From contig CM075102.1 in assembly GCA_037576195.1 (NCBI GenBank), positions 41,660,745 through 41,724,744 of the forward strand: a stretch of DNA of 64,000 nt. Direction: 5' to 3'. The first letter of the stretch is position 1, and every line of letters begins with the position of its first letter. The notes under the pieces were generated by a model. That model saw only the letters and a list, made by a program, of their open reading frames with translations. It was not told the origin of the DNA and did not search any database. Below, one piece after another: positions 1 through 12,300 of the stretch. The translations under genes were made by a program, and so were the position numbers. Source of the DNA: Phytoseiulus persimilis (taxonomy: Eukaryota > Arthropoda > Arachnida > Mesostigmata > Phytoseiidae).

Positions 1-1984
1 TTGAAACGGCTCCAATTATTTCGAGTTGCTTCTAGATACTGTCTGGGCGAGGGTGCGTGGCGATGGTGCACTCGCCGATCCGCGGAGTACGTCTACGGAA
101 GAGCGTCATTGAAGTAGATTTTCTCGAGAATCAGTCATTTCTCCATACTGTCGAATCATTCCGTCGTTGCACTCCGTAGTGGGGTCCGTCGAAGGCGCCC
201 AGACTTCTCGGACCTTTTCCGGCTCCACAGACTGGGCGAATCACACTGGGAACGATCGGACCCTCATACACGCCATCCGACAAGGAGCTCTAAATACTCA
301 AACTCCAATAATCATCAGAATGGCAAACGCCTGCGAAAAATCGATGCTGAGTATCATTGCTCTGTGCGTTATCGTCACTGGTCATCTGGACGGATCGGAG
401 TCATTCCCAGGAACGATCGTTATCTCCCCTCTGCAAGTCACTCAAATACAACAGATACCCCGGGCGAAGAGCATGATCACGCTCAATAGTTGACATTATC
501 GAGATGACATTAGCTTTTTCCGCATCAATTGGGGTCATCACGGACCGGTTGGAGCACCCGTAGCTCGAACGGGTCCACAGGCTCAGTGGGTTCTGCTAAC
601 TGATAAACTCCCAGCTCAAATCCACAGACGTTATCAGCCCCACCAGTGTGGCCAGCAATTTCAGAGTTGCCAAAGGGGAAAACTAGCGACTTATCGGCAT
701 ATTCGATCGCGGCCGCTCAACAAATAATCTGATTAGAACCAGTCCGATTCTACGCTGGAAATAATTCAAACTGTTTGCCAGCGATTTCAAGTGGGCTGTA
801 AGGTCGAAACGTCTAGAAGGTATCTTCGAACGATCATCACTAGAGCCTGGAAGTTCAGGCATTCATCATTCTAAACTTCCCATCTATTCATATAGGGGGA
901 TGGACATATGAGTCTCTGATGGCGGAGTCCATCAGTTCTCATAGCATTGAGGCATATGTCATCAAGTTATCCAATAATATACCCATGAATTCATGGATTG
1001 ATGGATGACGACTGATGAATCATGCCTGAACTCCCAAGCTCTATCCATCACGACCCCAAAGACGGAAAACCATAATCAAGATTCAGATAACATTCCGATT
1101 CAGGAACTCTCATTATTCTCATGAAGATCGTCAATGGCCAGGATTCCCGGAAACGTTGACCTGACACGAAATCCAAATCACAACTTCATGTGATCGAAAT
1201 TGCTCTCCAATATTCGAGTTTCCCAGATGAGTTCTTCAGAATATGTCCCGGAACCACGCAACGTACCTTGGCGACTGTCGTTTCCACGTATGATTCATTC
1301 CATTCTCTGCCCAGTGTTCGTGGAGTTCGAAGAGTGCACTAAAGGTTCCGCGTTGTTCCGCAGTTTCTCAATGTACTCAAGGTGCGTTCCGGATACACAA
1401 TCGGAAATATATATGTGAATCGGAGACGATTTCGAGGATCTAGAGGAGGCACAGGGGTAACGAAAGCCACGACGGAGTTTTGGATGGAGGACTGGGGCGG
1501 CACTTGTTCAATATCTGGATTCTATTCTGGGCGAGTTATGTGACACGCTGTGCTCGTGAAAACAACCGACGATTGCTCACTCGAATCGGGTCAAACAGTG
1601 GCCAGGGTCCTAGCCGAGGGTGGAAATAACAAGACGAACCTCACGCGCTCCCTTCATCCTCCCTCCGTGTGTATCGCTCTAATGAATAACAGCGCTGATG
1701 TTGAAAGCGCATGCGAGTGTACGAGAAAGTTGTCCCAATCAATCACACGGGCAGAAGTGAGTTTCTGCATCCCCTCACATGGATGCAACTGAATCTCGCG
1801 CCTTCATCCCCTCTGCAAAGCCGTCGAAACAATATCCACGTCGTCTCACGCCTCTCGGCCTGGTCACCACCTGACAATTCTCGCGCCTGCAACCGATGGC
1901 CGAGAACCGCTGGCTCAGTTCATCGCTGCAGTTTTTTCAGGGCCTGAGAATCATCTCAACTCGGATAAATTGTAACTACAGGGA

Positions 1985-2585
1985 GGCTTTTCTTAGTCCA
2001 GAATTCTCGAGCCCGATCTTGTTTCGGCCATAACTTTCTCAGTTCTTGGAATATTTTCGAACATCAAGAGGCGATCGATAGAGGGTATCGAGGCGGTCAT
2101 TTTGATGTGACATCCAAATAGATGTAAATTTAGCTTGGAGGAAACCATTTTTTTTCGAGGTCTCCCTTGAAATCATAGTGAAAACGTCAATATTCATCCG
2201 ATCGGACTCGTGGGAAAGGACGTAGGGAAATGGAAGCCGGTCATTCGCCCGAGAACCGATCGAAGTTATCTAATATGCTCGAAAAACGGCAAGCGATCGT
2301 ATCTACCCTTCTTCCAAGGGCCTGCCCGTTGGCTAATTTCGTTTTCTTAGCTTTCCCTCGCTTCTCGTTACTCCTCAGCGGGGCGGAATAGTTACGGAAA
2401 AAAAATATTGGTTGTCTTCAAAACAATCTTCAATGTCTTCAATATTGGTCATTTGAATCGCACACCAAAATGACCGCCTCGATACCCTCCATCGATCTTT
2501 TCTCGGTTTTCGAAAATATTCCAAGAACTGAGAAAGTGATGGCGAATACAAGATCGGGCTCGGAAATTCCCGACTAAAAAAAGCC
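1985..2585. mobile_element. Foldback element with long inverted repeats (about 130-bp arms)
   Basis: The left arm (about 1985-2118) and right arm (about 2447-2585) are imperfect reverse complements. Shared blocks include CGAGCCCGATCTTGT, ACTTTCTCAGTTCTTGGAAT and GGGTATCGAGGCGGTCATTT, with small differences between them. The roughly 330-bp centre is unrelated to the arms and has no coding potential. The structure is that of a nonautonomous DNA transposon with long TIRs or a foldback element. I could not find a convincing target-site duplication, so the outermost bases are approximate and the superfamily is unassigned. Confidence 0.7.
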
Positions 2586-3299
2586 ACTTCGTATGTGCTC
2601 GCCAGATATCAGCCACCCGAGTAGAGCTCAGGTGTTGCTGTACCGTCACAAGTTTTTCACAGTGCAGATCAAGGGGGCTCGTCATGCCTCAGTGGCGAAT
2701 AACCTTGGGGTTGAGATGTTCCCTCTCCTCCTGGCGAACATTATTCGTCCACGCCACTTCACGGACGCGCATCGCTTTGATTCCGGATTTCTGCGGAACA
2801 TCTGCGCCTGAGCACCTAGTGTAATTCTTATTCTGTGTAGCGCTGCGCCGCAAAAGGGATTTATAGATACAAAAACCGCGCGGAATTTTTACACTATCAA
2901 TGAGCGCTCAAGTATTTGGAAGCGAATAGAAGTTTCAGAGAGCCGTTATCAAAAATAAAAGAGCCCGCGCAGCGGGCCGAGCACCCTGAGCGATCAAAGA
3001 CCTTATTCCATAACTCGCAATGGATTATCGAGAGAAGTATGTAGTTCCGGACAGGCTAACTTCAACCGCTAATAAATGTTGCACGGGATCCTCCTCTGTT
3101 GGTCCCCTCCTAATGCCAGCAGCTCCGGAGGTAGGAAATGCTGATGGACCCGCTCGATCGATGAGCAGACACATCAATCGATGCACCAACACCTAAGCCG
3201 TTGCAGTTGTTCTTCGTGCACATCCCAACGCCCCATCATTCGTTGAATTGACTCCATCCGAAAAGCGGAGCCGTCCTCGAAAATTTTTTCGCTGCTTTC

Positions 3300-3385
3300 G
3301 GGAATCGAACCAACTTCCCTTCTGCTTGCTCTCTGTGGTTGCGTAGTACCAGTTCAAGCCTCTGAGCTACAGGAATATCGAGCGA
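3300..3385 (-). repeat. tRNA-like SINE head
   Basis: On the minus strand TGTAGCTCAGAGG (A-box-like) is followed about 47 bases later by GGTTCGATTCC (B-box consensus). The spacing and sequence are those of an RNA polymerase III internal promoter derived from a tRNA. A proper cloverleaf cannot be folded (the T-arm stem is poorly paired), which argues for a tRNA-derived SINE or tRNA pseudogene rather than a functional tRNA. Confidence 0.45.
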
Positions 3386-6300
3386 AGCGGAAGAAATGAG
3401 ATTCACTAACATGTGGTCGGGACTTGATTGCTCCCATCGTTAAGGGCGAGGGCGTTTCGGAACGGATATTTCCGTTGGAAGGCACCGAATATCGCGGAGT
3501 GCTCGAGGGAGTAACGTACTCCGAGAACAAAGGAACGATGCCTTACTGCATCGAGCAGCAGCGCCCTAAGGGAAGGTGAGCAGATTAGGTCAGCCGTTCG
3601 ATTGCTCTAAGGGCGTATTTCGGCGCGAGCTGAATTCTACGATTGTCGGAGTCCCCTCTCCACGTCGTCAGAGTTGCGCTTGCTCACTTGTTCATTCCCC
3701 CAAGAAGTCGGAAACGTGAAGGAGCATTGAGCTACCGAGTCCGGTGGGACGAGGAACGGGCGGAATCTTCGAGAACTCAACTCGCCGTTGTAGTTCAGTC
3801 AGCAGGTACCAGCACCCATGTATACAGCGATAGTGGCGGCTCAAGAAATGTTTCGCCTGAAAGCACATGAGGGCAAGCAGAACAAGAGTGTCTAACAGTG
3901 CAAGCTCGTCAATCTCCTGTCGGCGTAGGACGAAGCCAATCAGCGGAATGGGTGGAGGTGTATTCGTTCTCCGGCTGGACGGCGGCCCGGTTGTTGGGTA
4001 GGTCGGTCGGTCGGCCCGCTTGCCTGCTCCGTACGAGCCGAGCGGACTTTCTGGGCATTGCTCTTAGAATACAATTCATACTCGTCTTTGTCCTCAACGG
4101 AAGTCCGCCAGACGAATCCGCCGGTTTCCCGAACGCGGCTGACATCTCGGGTTGTCAGAAACGGAGCGACCGACCGGCTGACCGATCCGCGGCAGCGTGA
4201 GGGAATAGAACAAAACCACCACAGGAAGCTGTAGATGAAGGACAACCTGTTTGCACTCCACTTACGATAGAGACAAAAACCAGGCCCTCACTCGGAGTTT
4301 TTTACTTGCAGACCAGAGGGGGGAAGGGTGAATATTATGATGTAAATTGAATAAGGTCATCCAATTTATACTTGATTGCCGTCATGAAATGTCTGTCATT
4401 TGCATTTTGAATCAAAGCGCCCAGGGCATGAAGACGAACGCACAGGCAGGCACATCATAAGGCCCGAAGGGAATAACGGTTCCTGTGGAAACCTCGGCGG
4501 TTCGTTCCTGGATTTGAACTTCGAATCGAATGGTCGAGAGTGCCCAGTTTGCCATGAATAAATAAGATAAATAATGAATCGGGGCGGATTCCCATGACAT
4601 CATTCTCAGTGCACACGCAGTTCTGAAAGCTCGCGTGCGTTGAGCCAGTGTTATCGATGGAGCGCCATTTCCGAAACGTTGAAGTAGATCGGGGGGTCGA
4701 GGGAAGCCGCGGATGTGTAGAAAGAGGGGTGAACTGCGGTCTCCACGCTGCACCCACCAACGAACTCTCTGACGCGAGACCAGTGGCGTGTTCTGGATTC
4801 ATCCATTTTACTTTGGATTCGCCATCTGCTGAAAAATGGCACCCATTCCATATGAGGTGTGATGTATGTAGGAAAATCGTCGGTGTCTTCTGCCCCTGTG
4901 TTCAAAGTTGAAACATGGGATGTAGCAGACGATGGTCCAGGCGACATCAACGCTGGGATTCGGATGACTCGAAAAAAATTTAGAAAGGAATACGGTCAAC
5001 CATTTATCGTTTTATACAAGAGTGTCTATTGAATTTGTTCAGATGAGCTCCTTTGGGGAGTACTCTCCATCCAGAGGGAAGCACATGAATCGGACACTTA
5101 TTGAGTTTCCTCGGAACTAGAAAACTAGAGGAGCGATAAACGACATTATTCCTGGCACGAAGTGATATATTTAACTTTCGGGCAGCTGGAGCGGGTCACA
5201 AAGGAATCACACATACTTTGGCAATGGAGGATGATCCCGGAGCTCATTCTCTGTGTCATATATATGTATAGATGAGGTAGAGAGAACTCCTATCACAGTC
5301 ACACTCCGAGTCAATTCTCTAGGCAGAACGCTATTGAAGGTTATCCAGCGCAAGACGGTGTCGAGTGAGCCGGGGACACCATGGATTATAGAAGGCGACA
5401 ACAAAGCCGATGAGGATCTTTTATTTTACGATCGTGGCCCCAAATAACAAAATTGGCCAGCACCAAAGTATGGCTTATTTCTCGCTGTATTCTACGCTCT
5501 ACACTGATGTTGCGGAATACGAGCGGAGGGGGCACGAAACTGGTTGTGATTCCTGATGCTCATCTTCGTATTGGCACGATGCGGAGTTGCGACGGAATAA
5601 AGTTTCATATCGACCTGACTCGTCTGTGCCTATTTTGGCGACATCGACCATGGTATAGTAGTGTAAACTGCACGGAACCTTGTCTGGGAAAAATGATGCG
5701 CTCAACCATCGTAAGCTTTTGTGAGAGTTATATATTCAGGCAATGATGAAACCAAGATTGGCCACAATCTTGAAATGGTTTCCTTAGACAAGATCTCATG
5801 TGGCGTTTGAGCCTGATAACACTAGAACTAATTAGAATTCCTGGACACTTTCTATAGGGACAAATCGTTTACGCTCCCTTTGCATTCCAGGGCGGCTGCA
5901 TTCCTGTTCACTTTGCGTCCATAAGCCTCTTAACGCTCGGAATCACAACAAACTATGCATCGTCACAGATTGGACCCAGCGCGGGCTCTGCAGTTGTTTG
6001 GATAAAAATTTACAACGAAGAAACATTTTGTAGGCAAACATGTGTTGTGAGATTATGATGGGACACAGAGCTCAGTCAGGCGAATGATGGTCCAGCTATT
6101 TATCATCCAACCTGACTGGTGAACTGAGAATATTTGTTTTGGACTGTTTTTTCGGGCCGATTAGAAGAACGCTTCGCACTGCCAATGCTCCCATGTTCAA
6201 TTATCGCTCCCAGAACCGTGGATTCCATTCTTCGTATGAATCGGATGATCAATAACCCGAAAGTACATCGCCGCTCTTCCATCTGTCGAGAATGCCATGT

Positions 6301-9300
6301 AAAATCGTGGTAGAGGAGTGATCTGTGCTGAGGACTCCCTCGTTGCTCATGAATCATGCTCGAGGAAATCTTTGCGTTTCATCAGAAGGAACATCTAAAG
6401 TTGTCCATGCCTGGTAACTGAATTTACCCGAGTCGCCGCTGAGGAGAGGCACGAAGTGGGAGCTGGGGATGAGCCGAGAGCTTGTGTGCGTATACACGAG
6501 CATGATCTGTTGTCCTAAGGGACTATTCTCCCGTGGTCTCTGCCCGATTCCCATACCAAGCCCACACGGATCGAACATGAATTTTACCCCTGCGCAAACT
6601 CCTTCACTCGGAGAATTGCGATCCAGAATATTGGAGATGTACCGCTCTGCATCTGGGCTCCTCAATTGAAGTCGTGCGCTGAATATCTAGTGTACCACTA
6701 CCGATCGTCCTCAGCAAACTACGCATCCAGTTTTGGTTCCCCGGAAATGTTTCTCTGCCTCAATTCCCTTTCGTTCGGGAGGATATTCTTCTTTCGCACA
6801 GCTTGTACATTGTTCCGAAACCCGACCCAGAACCTTGTTTTTGAGAAGGTCACAGTACACCAGTACCTCTGTGATGTAAATTAGGTCAGGATTGATACAC
6901 ATCCCCGCTCCAGACTCCGCCTCTGGATCGTGCCAACTACTCACATCTAGAACGCTCGGACAGCTCATTTATTCTCCAGCGTCGATAGCGATGACGAACT
7001 GAATTCCATCGGAGGTCCTCACGAATCGCTACTCCTTTCCTTCACAATAACACCCGACAGCAAAGAGTCTACTTGGTTTGCATACCATTAGACTTACATC
7101 GCTTCCAAGGCGAGTCTTGCGCGGGGATAAACTGAACCATCAGAGAGAAGTTTCGATCTGAAAGTCATGGACGTAAGAGCCCTTGCGTAATCTTCCCGAT
7201 ATCGTTTGAAGTCATGAAATCTGCGGGAACGATCCCGCAAATCAAAACAGAGCTCAGCCACGTAGAGCGCTTGAGAACGGCAACGGTGATGCTCGATCGC
7301 TGGCACGAGCTTTATCGTGCGAGCACCATAGCGTATTCGCCCGACGCTGGATTTCGAGAGTTCGGTCTCCGAGTAGTGTTTTACTTCTGCAAAACTTTCA
7401 CGGTGGTCCCCAAGAGGCACCTCACCCCAAACTGGCCCACAAGCATGCATGATCATGGGGAGCATCCCAAGTGACTGTAAAGTTCAGTGCATTGTTACCG
7501 TCTACGGGCGCCTAAGGAGCATCTGGCAAAGTTCTCAAAGAGCGCGTCCCGATCCGAGAAAGGAGGCACGGAGGAAGGAAAAGAGAGTCGCGTGGTTCGA
7601 CCAAAGGAAGTGAGCGTCGGCGCACGGAAGCTCTCGTGGAAGCCCAACAATATATTACCTCCATGTGTAAGTCTGTACCGCTACGGAATTCCATCGTTAG
7701 GGAAGAAAATGGAAACACGAAACGAACTCGTCTCTGAGCAGGGCCCGGAGGAGCTCACGAATATCAGTCCCGCATTGGACCCAATTATTCGGAGCATAGG
7801 ATTTGAGGTGGAAATATTGAGAACAGGACTGGTAAAGCTTCTTATCTGTTTCCAGTTCAGACCTGTCGACGCCGCTTCAGGTCGGAAACTCGGAATTCTA
7901 GAGTAGATATTCCCGAGAGTCCGACTCCTGTGGCCAGCAGATCGAAGCGGAGTTGAAGGTTTCTCCCTCTCCCGCAATCATCTGCAGTTTTGAACTGCAG
8001 TTTGGCTCTCCCAGGCGACGGCAATGGGTCCATGGATTTCCCACGGAGAACAAGCAATGGTACTTCCGAGACCGGGCTCCCATATCGAATATGACTTCAT
8101 GAAGGGTGCAATAAAGTTACCGTCACTTTCTCTAAAAACTGAGTCTGCGGAGCGACGAGCTTTCGCAGAATTTCGGAGCGGAGGTTCATTCGCTGAGCAG
8201 GGCCGCCTGCTGGAATCAAGAACCAGCTTTATGTGGTTTGAACTTTTCTTAAAACTTGGAACTGTAAAGCCTGGAGTTCCAGTGACGCTGTTGGGCAACA
8301 ACTGGGAATAGGTGCCGAGGTTGAGAGCGGAATATTTTGGGTTTTTTCAATGAAGGGATGACTTCGTGGAGAATCCAGAGATCCGACTCCTCATTCGAAA
8401 ACGTCATAGTCATCTTATACAGCCGGGAGTCTGGAGCAGATTGCCAAGGCCAGATCATCCCAGCGCTGGCGGCGCAATTGAGTGAGCTGCAAGATGCCGA
8501 GAAACTGGCTCGAATCGAGTTCGGTCTCATTCCCGAGAAGGGTCATCCGTATTCATGCCTGAAGCCCGAAGTCGGTCACATCTTTCAGCATGATCTCGTC
8601 AACGGTTGTCCTGCTCAGCAGACTTTTGTATCACTCACATTGGCGGATCTCAATGAGTACACTCAATGGAACACCCAGCTTCCAACAGTTGATGTTATTC
8701 TCAGAGCAAGAGAAAAAAACTGCTGTATTCATACGGCGACAACTAGTACCAGAAATCGGTCGGAACTGAGGCATAAATCATCGACGTTAGGAAGACTTCG
8801 AACAGCAAAATAAGCTAAAAGAACAGAGTTCAATCACTCTGCGGCGCTAGGCTAATTCACACCGAGGATACGAGTAAAATGAATTGCACGTATATGCGTT
8901 TTTTTACTACGGAACCGCAGTTTTCAGTTGCAGTGACCCGAAAACTGCATCTCTCGGAAACGGCAATTTGTTTGCGAGGCCTAAGCACCACCTGCAAGGC
9001 TGGAATGCTAGCCGACTCCTTCCCTAGGGGTCTCTTCTCGAATGCATTGCAATCGGAGAAATCCAGTTCCTGTCCATGGGATAAGTTCACGGGGAAACTT
9101 CTTTCGGAGATGAGATGACACCCATATGATATGCTCGAATGACCAGCCTCCCGGAGTGAGGAAGCGCCGAGTCGTGTACAAGTTATCACAACTTTATGGG
9201 CGACCTCCCCGTGTCGTCGATTCTTCACGTTTCACTCTTCATTTTCAGGACCACCCACAAAAGAGATCGAATGAGAGCAAAAAGCTCGGGAGTGTCGGCA

Positions 9301-12300
9301 GCAGGGAGCGAGACGAATCTTACACAAACCCAGGCAACAAGACCAAGCTCTAAGTTATCCCACTCAAAAACAGCTTATATATCCTTAGTTTTGGAATCTT
9401 AGCGTCTCACTGAGGAACGTCGCACCCCCGCGACACGGTCACGTTGCGCTAAATGTGGGCTTAGCGGATAACTTTGTGGTCACCGGAATTTGTGGAAGAA
9501 GAATTTAGGTTTTCTGATGGAACGATGGTTCCGGAGTCTGGTTTGGCTCGATAACCGCGAGCTTGGTGTTTGCCTTGGTATTCTTGGGGAAGTTAGAAGT
9601 TCCGACCTCGCGCCCCTTGGACAGCCGGCGCGAGGGGGGGAAGTGGAAGGGGGTGAGATAGATCCTCAATGTCGTGCTCGACGAGACTCGAGTCGGCTTG
9701 ACTCAACTCAACGACTTCGTCTTGCTCAGGGATGAATTGTTGTCTCTCCGAAGCGGTTCATTTTCTCGGGCGATTCCTCCTTCGGCTCTTCTTTGTGCCC
9801 GATCTTGTTCGCACTCGTGTTCGTGCTCACTCGCCCTCCCCTTTCAGATTCCTTCAAACTAAGAGGCTGAAGGAGTCGCAACCGGTGGTCCGAAGTGGCG
9901 ACAGTTGTCACTGCCGTTGCAACGTAGTGGTAAGAACTCTCTCCAGCCATTCTCCACGTTGATCGCAACGAATCGGAGCGTCGGACCTATCAGTTGGATC
10001 CGGCAGATGTTGACCACGTTTAACTAAGAGGGAAGAGGGCGGCCATCGAGCCCTGAAGGAGTCGCTGGCCTCGATGCGCCCCCTGAATCTCGTCACTGGA
10101 CCCTGATCGTAGAGCTGGTCTGAGCCGATATTCATTTAAATCCGCCCAAGCTCGTTAGCTATCCCTCCTCATGCGATAATCATCACGGATATGAAGGACA
10201 GCACTTAGAGGAGAATCATTTATGGCTTCGTTGCCCCTCTCCGCGGTCTCATTCGAATCGCATTCGCAACTGCGTAGATTCGAAGCGAGCCGAAGTGGGA
10301 CGAAAACTTGTCGAGTTGCTCGTTCGAATTCACGTCCCCTAGGATGTTTGCTTGAGCAAATACCTCTAAACATGGTCGCGCGTACACTAGGAGCAATTCT
10401 TTCCCGGGGAAGGATTCGCAAATATGTCTGATGCGCATGTGGGATGTTTTGATTGCACAACGGAGCGAAACCGTGACCTAAATCGCTAAGAGGCAGGACC
10501 GCGATTCTCCCCAAGAGCTCCGCATCCTCGACGGTAGCCGTCTTAGTCAACCTGTTCGTGAGCTTTCTCGTTCGAACAAACAGTCTCAGCAACATCCACG
10601 CTTCCGCCATCCTCATGTCGGACTGCCTCGGTGTCTCTGATCTGGTTCTCAACCCGGATGGAATGGAAAAGACAGATGAATGAACGAGCCGCGCTCGGAC
10701 TCTCCTGAGTGATGAACTCATCGTTCGAGCGCTCATCGGGGATCGACGGCTCGAATCGGAACGAGCTGACTCCACTCCACGCTAATTACCCTCGCCGGAG
10801 CGTTTCCGGCGATCTCCGCGAGGGGGGCCCGACGAAACGTGACAGTCACCTGGTCAGCGGCCTTGCGAGGACACTCCATAGGTGAGAGATCCCCGCTCGA
10901 AAACCGCAGTGTTATGTCGACAAACACAACTTATAAGCCTCCTTGTCCTTCAGGGAATCGGGTTCGGATCCCTCCCGAAAATAGTCTTGAGATGAAGATC
11001 TATGATATGACCGAGAATTCTCGAGAGGCTCCGGATCAATCGTCGGATCTAGATGACCGGACAATGAAACTGAAGTCGCAGCGTGATGCTCCTTGACGCG
11101 CCAGGCAGCAGCCCGGAGAGTGAATAGGCAGTAAGTGCATCCGGGGCAACACGTGCAGCGCCCGAGCGAGAGGCAAGCCGCTCCAGAAGCAATTACCTCC
11201 ACTCCTACTTTATTCCTTTCTCGTTTCCTCGATCAGCAAGGTCCACTCGCCCGCTTGGTCGTACGACGATAATCAACGAAGCAAGCTCCTCTTTCAGGAA
11301 AGATCGTCCTTACGAGATTCTCAAGCGCGAGAGGGTCGTATCATAGCAATGAGATCTGCATGCGCCAGGGGGAAACGAGCTCACGTTTCCTTATGAGCAC
11401 ACACCGAATCCCGGGGCAACGGTTCTCGAGTCGAGAGCAAAAGCCAACCCGAATTTCGTGTTCGCTCCCCCTTCCGCAGAATCAACCGGCTCTCGCCCCA
11501 TTCCTACAAATTTTGGAGACTACGTACTCTGAAGAGCGAGGAAATCACTGCAAGAATCAAGTCGGATGGGGTGGGATCGCTAGAAACATCAGAGGATAGA
11601 GGAACGGGCTCCAGGAAGTAATCAGCGTTGGAGGCAGTTGCGGCACGCTAACGAGCGCAAAGGGACGGCGTTGGCGGCGGCAACGACACCGTGAAGAAAT
11701 GTTACAGGCAATCCATTCAACAATGTCGTGTTCGCCTCCCCCCTGCGGGAGGAATCCGATCTGTGACCTCTCAGTCTGTCCCCTATTCCGTCGAAGCTAC
11801 GTGACCCTGAGTTCGACTCGGAGTTCAGAGCCCGAATCAGTCACAGCTATGCCAATGCACATCTGCACTGTTAGATTACCCACATATTTCGCTCCGATCC
11901 AAACTCCGAGAACTTTCCCTTCTCCCTCCCTCTCTCTCTCTCCGAGCCAGAGTAGAAATGCGCTAATTCTTGACCGAGCGCTGCGCAGACGAAGACGATG
12001 AAGAATCTCTCCACCTAGATGAGTGGGGTTTGAGCCGGAGCACGTCTTCTCGAGCTCGCGCTCTTGTCAGTTTCCTGTCTTTCTCCGTTTCCTCCCCTCT
12101 GGATATGTGTCTGTGTTTGCATGGCTGGCTGGCTCCCTGCCAGGCTTTGCGGTGCTCACAGAACCCGTTTGTCGTTTCGGTGAAAGTCGACGACGCACCC
12201 GCCGTTGTTTGTTCCGGTGTTTGTTGTTCCATAAACATTCATCGCACTCCGCCGGTCTCATTAAATGTGTAAACCATGTAGCTGTACGCTCGCCATCGGC

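Noticed and set aside
4780-4797. CAGTGGCGTGTTCTGG, resembling a hAT terminus
   Set aside because: No reverse-complement partner and no flanking 8-bp duplication found nearby.
8337-8813. 158-codon frame on the plus strand with other plus-strand frames just before it
   Set aside because: Considered as a broken gene, but no motif or family resemblance is visible and the frames cannot be linked by convincing splice sites.
10155-10775. 206-codon open frame on the minus strand
   Set aside because: Arg/Ser-rich translation typical of antisense GC-rich DNA; no domain, no splice partners and no neighbouring exon in the same style.
10950-10990. GGGTTCGGATCCC resembling a tRNA T-arm
   Set aside because: No matching D-arm or acceptor stem at tRNA distances on either strand.
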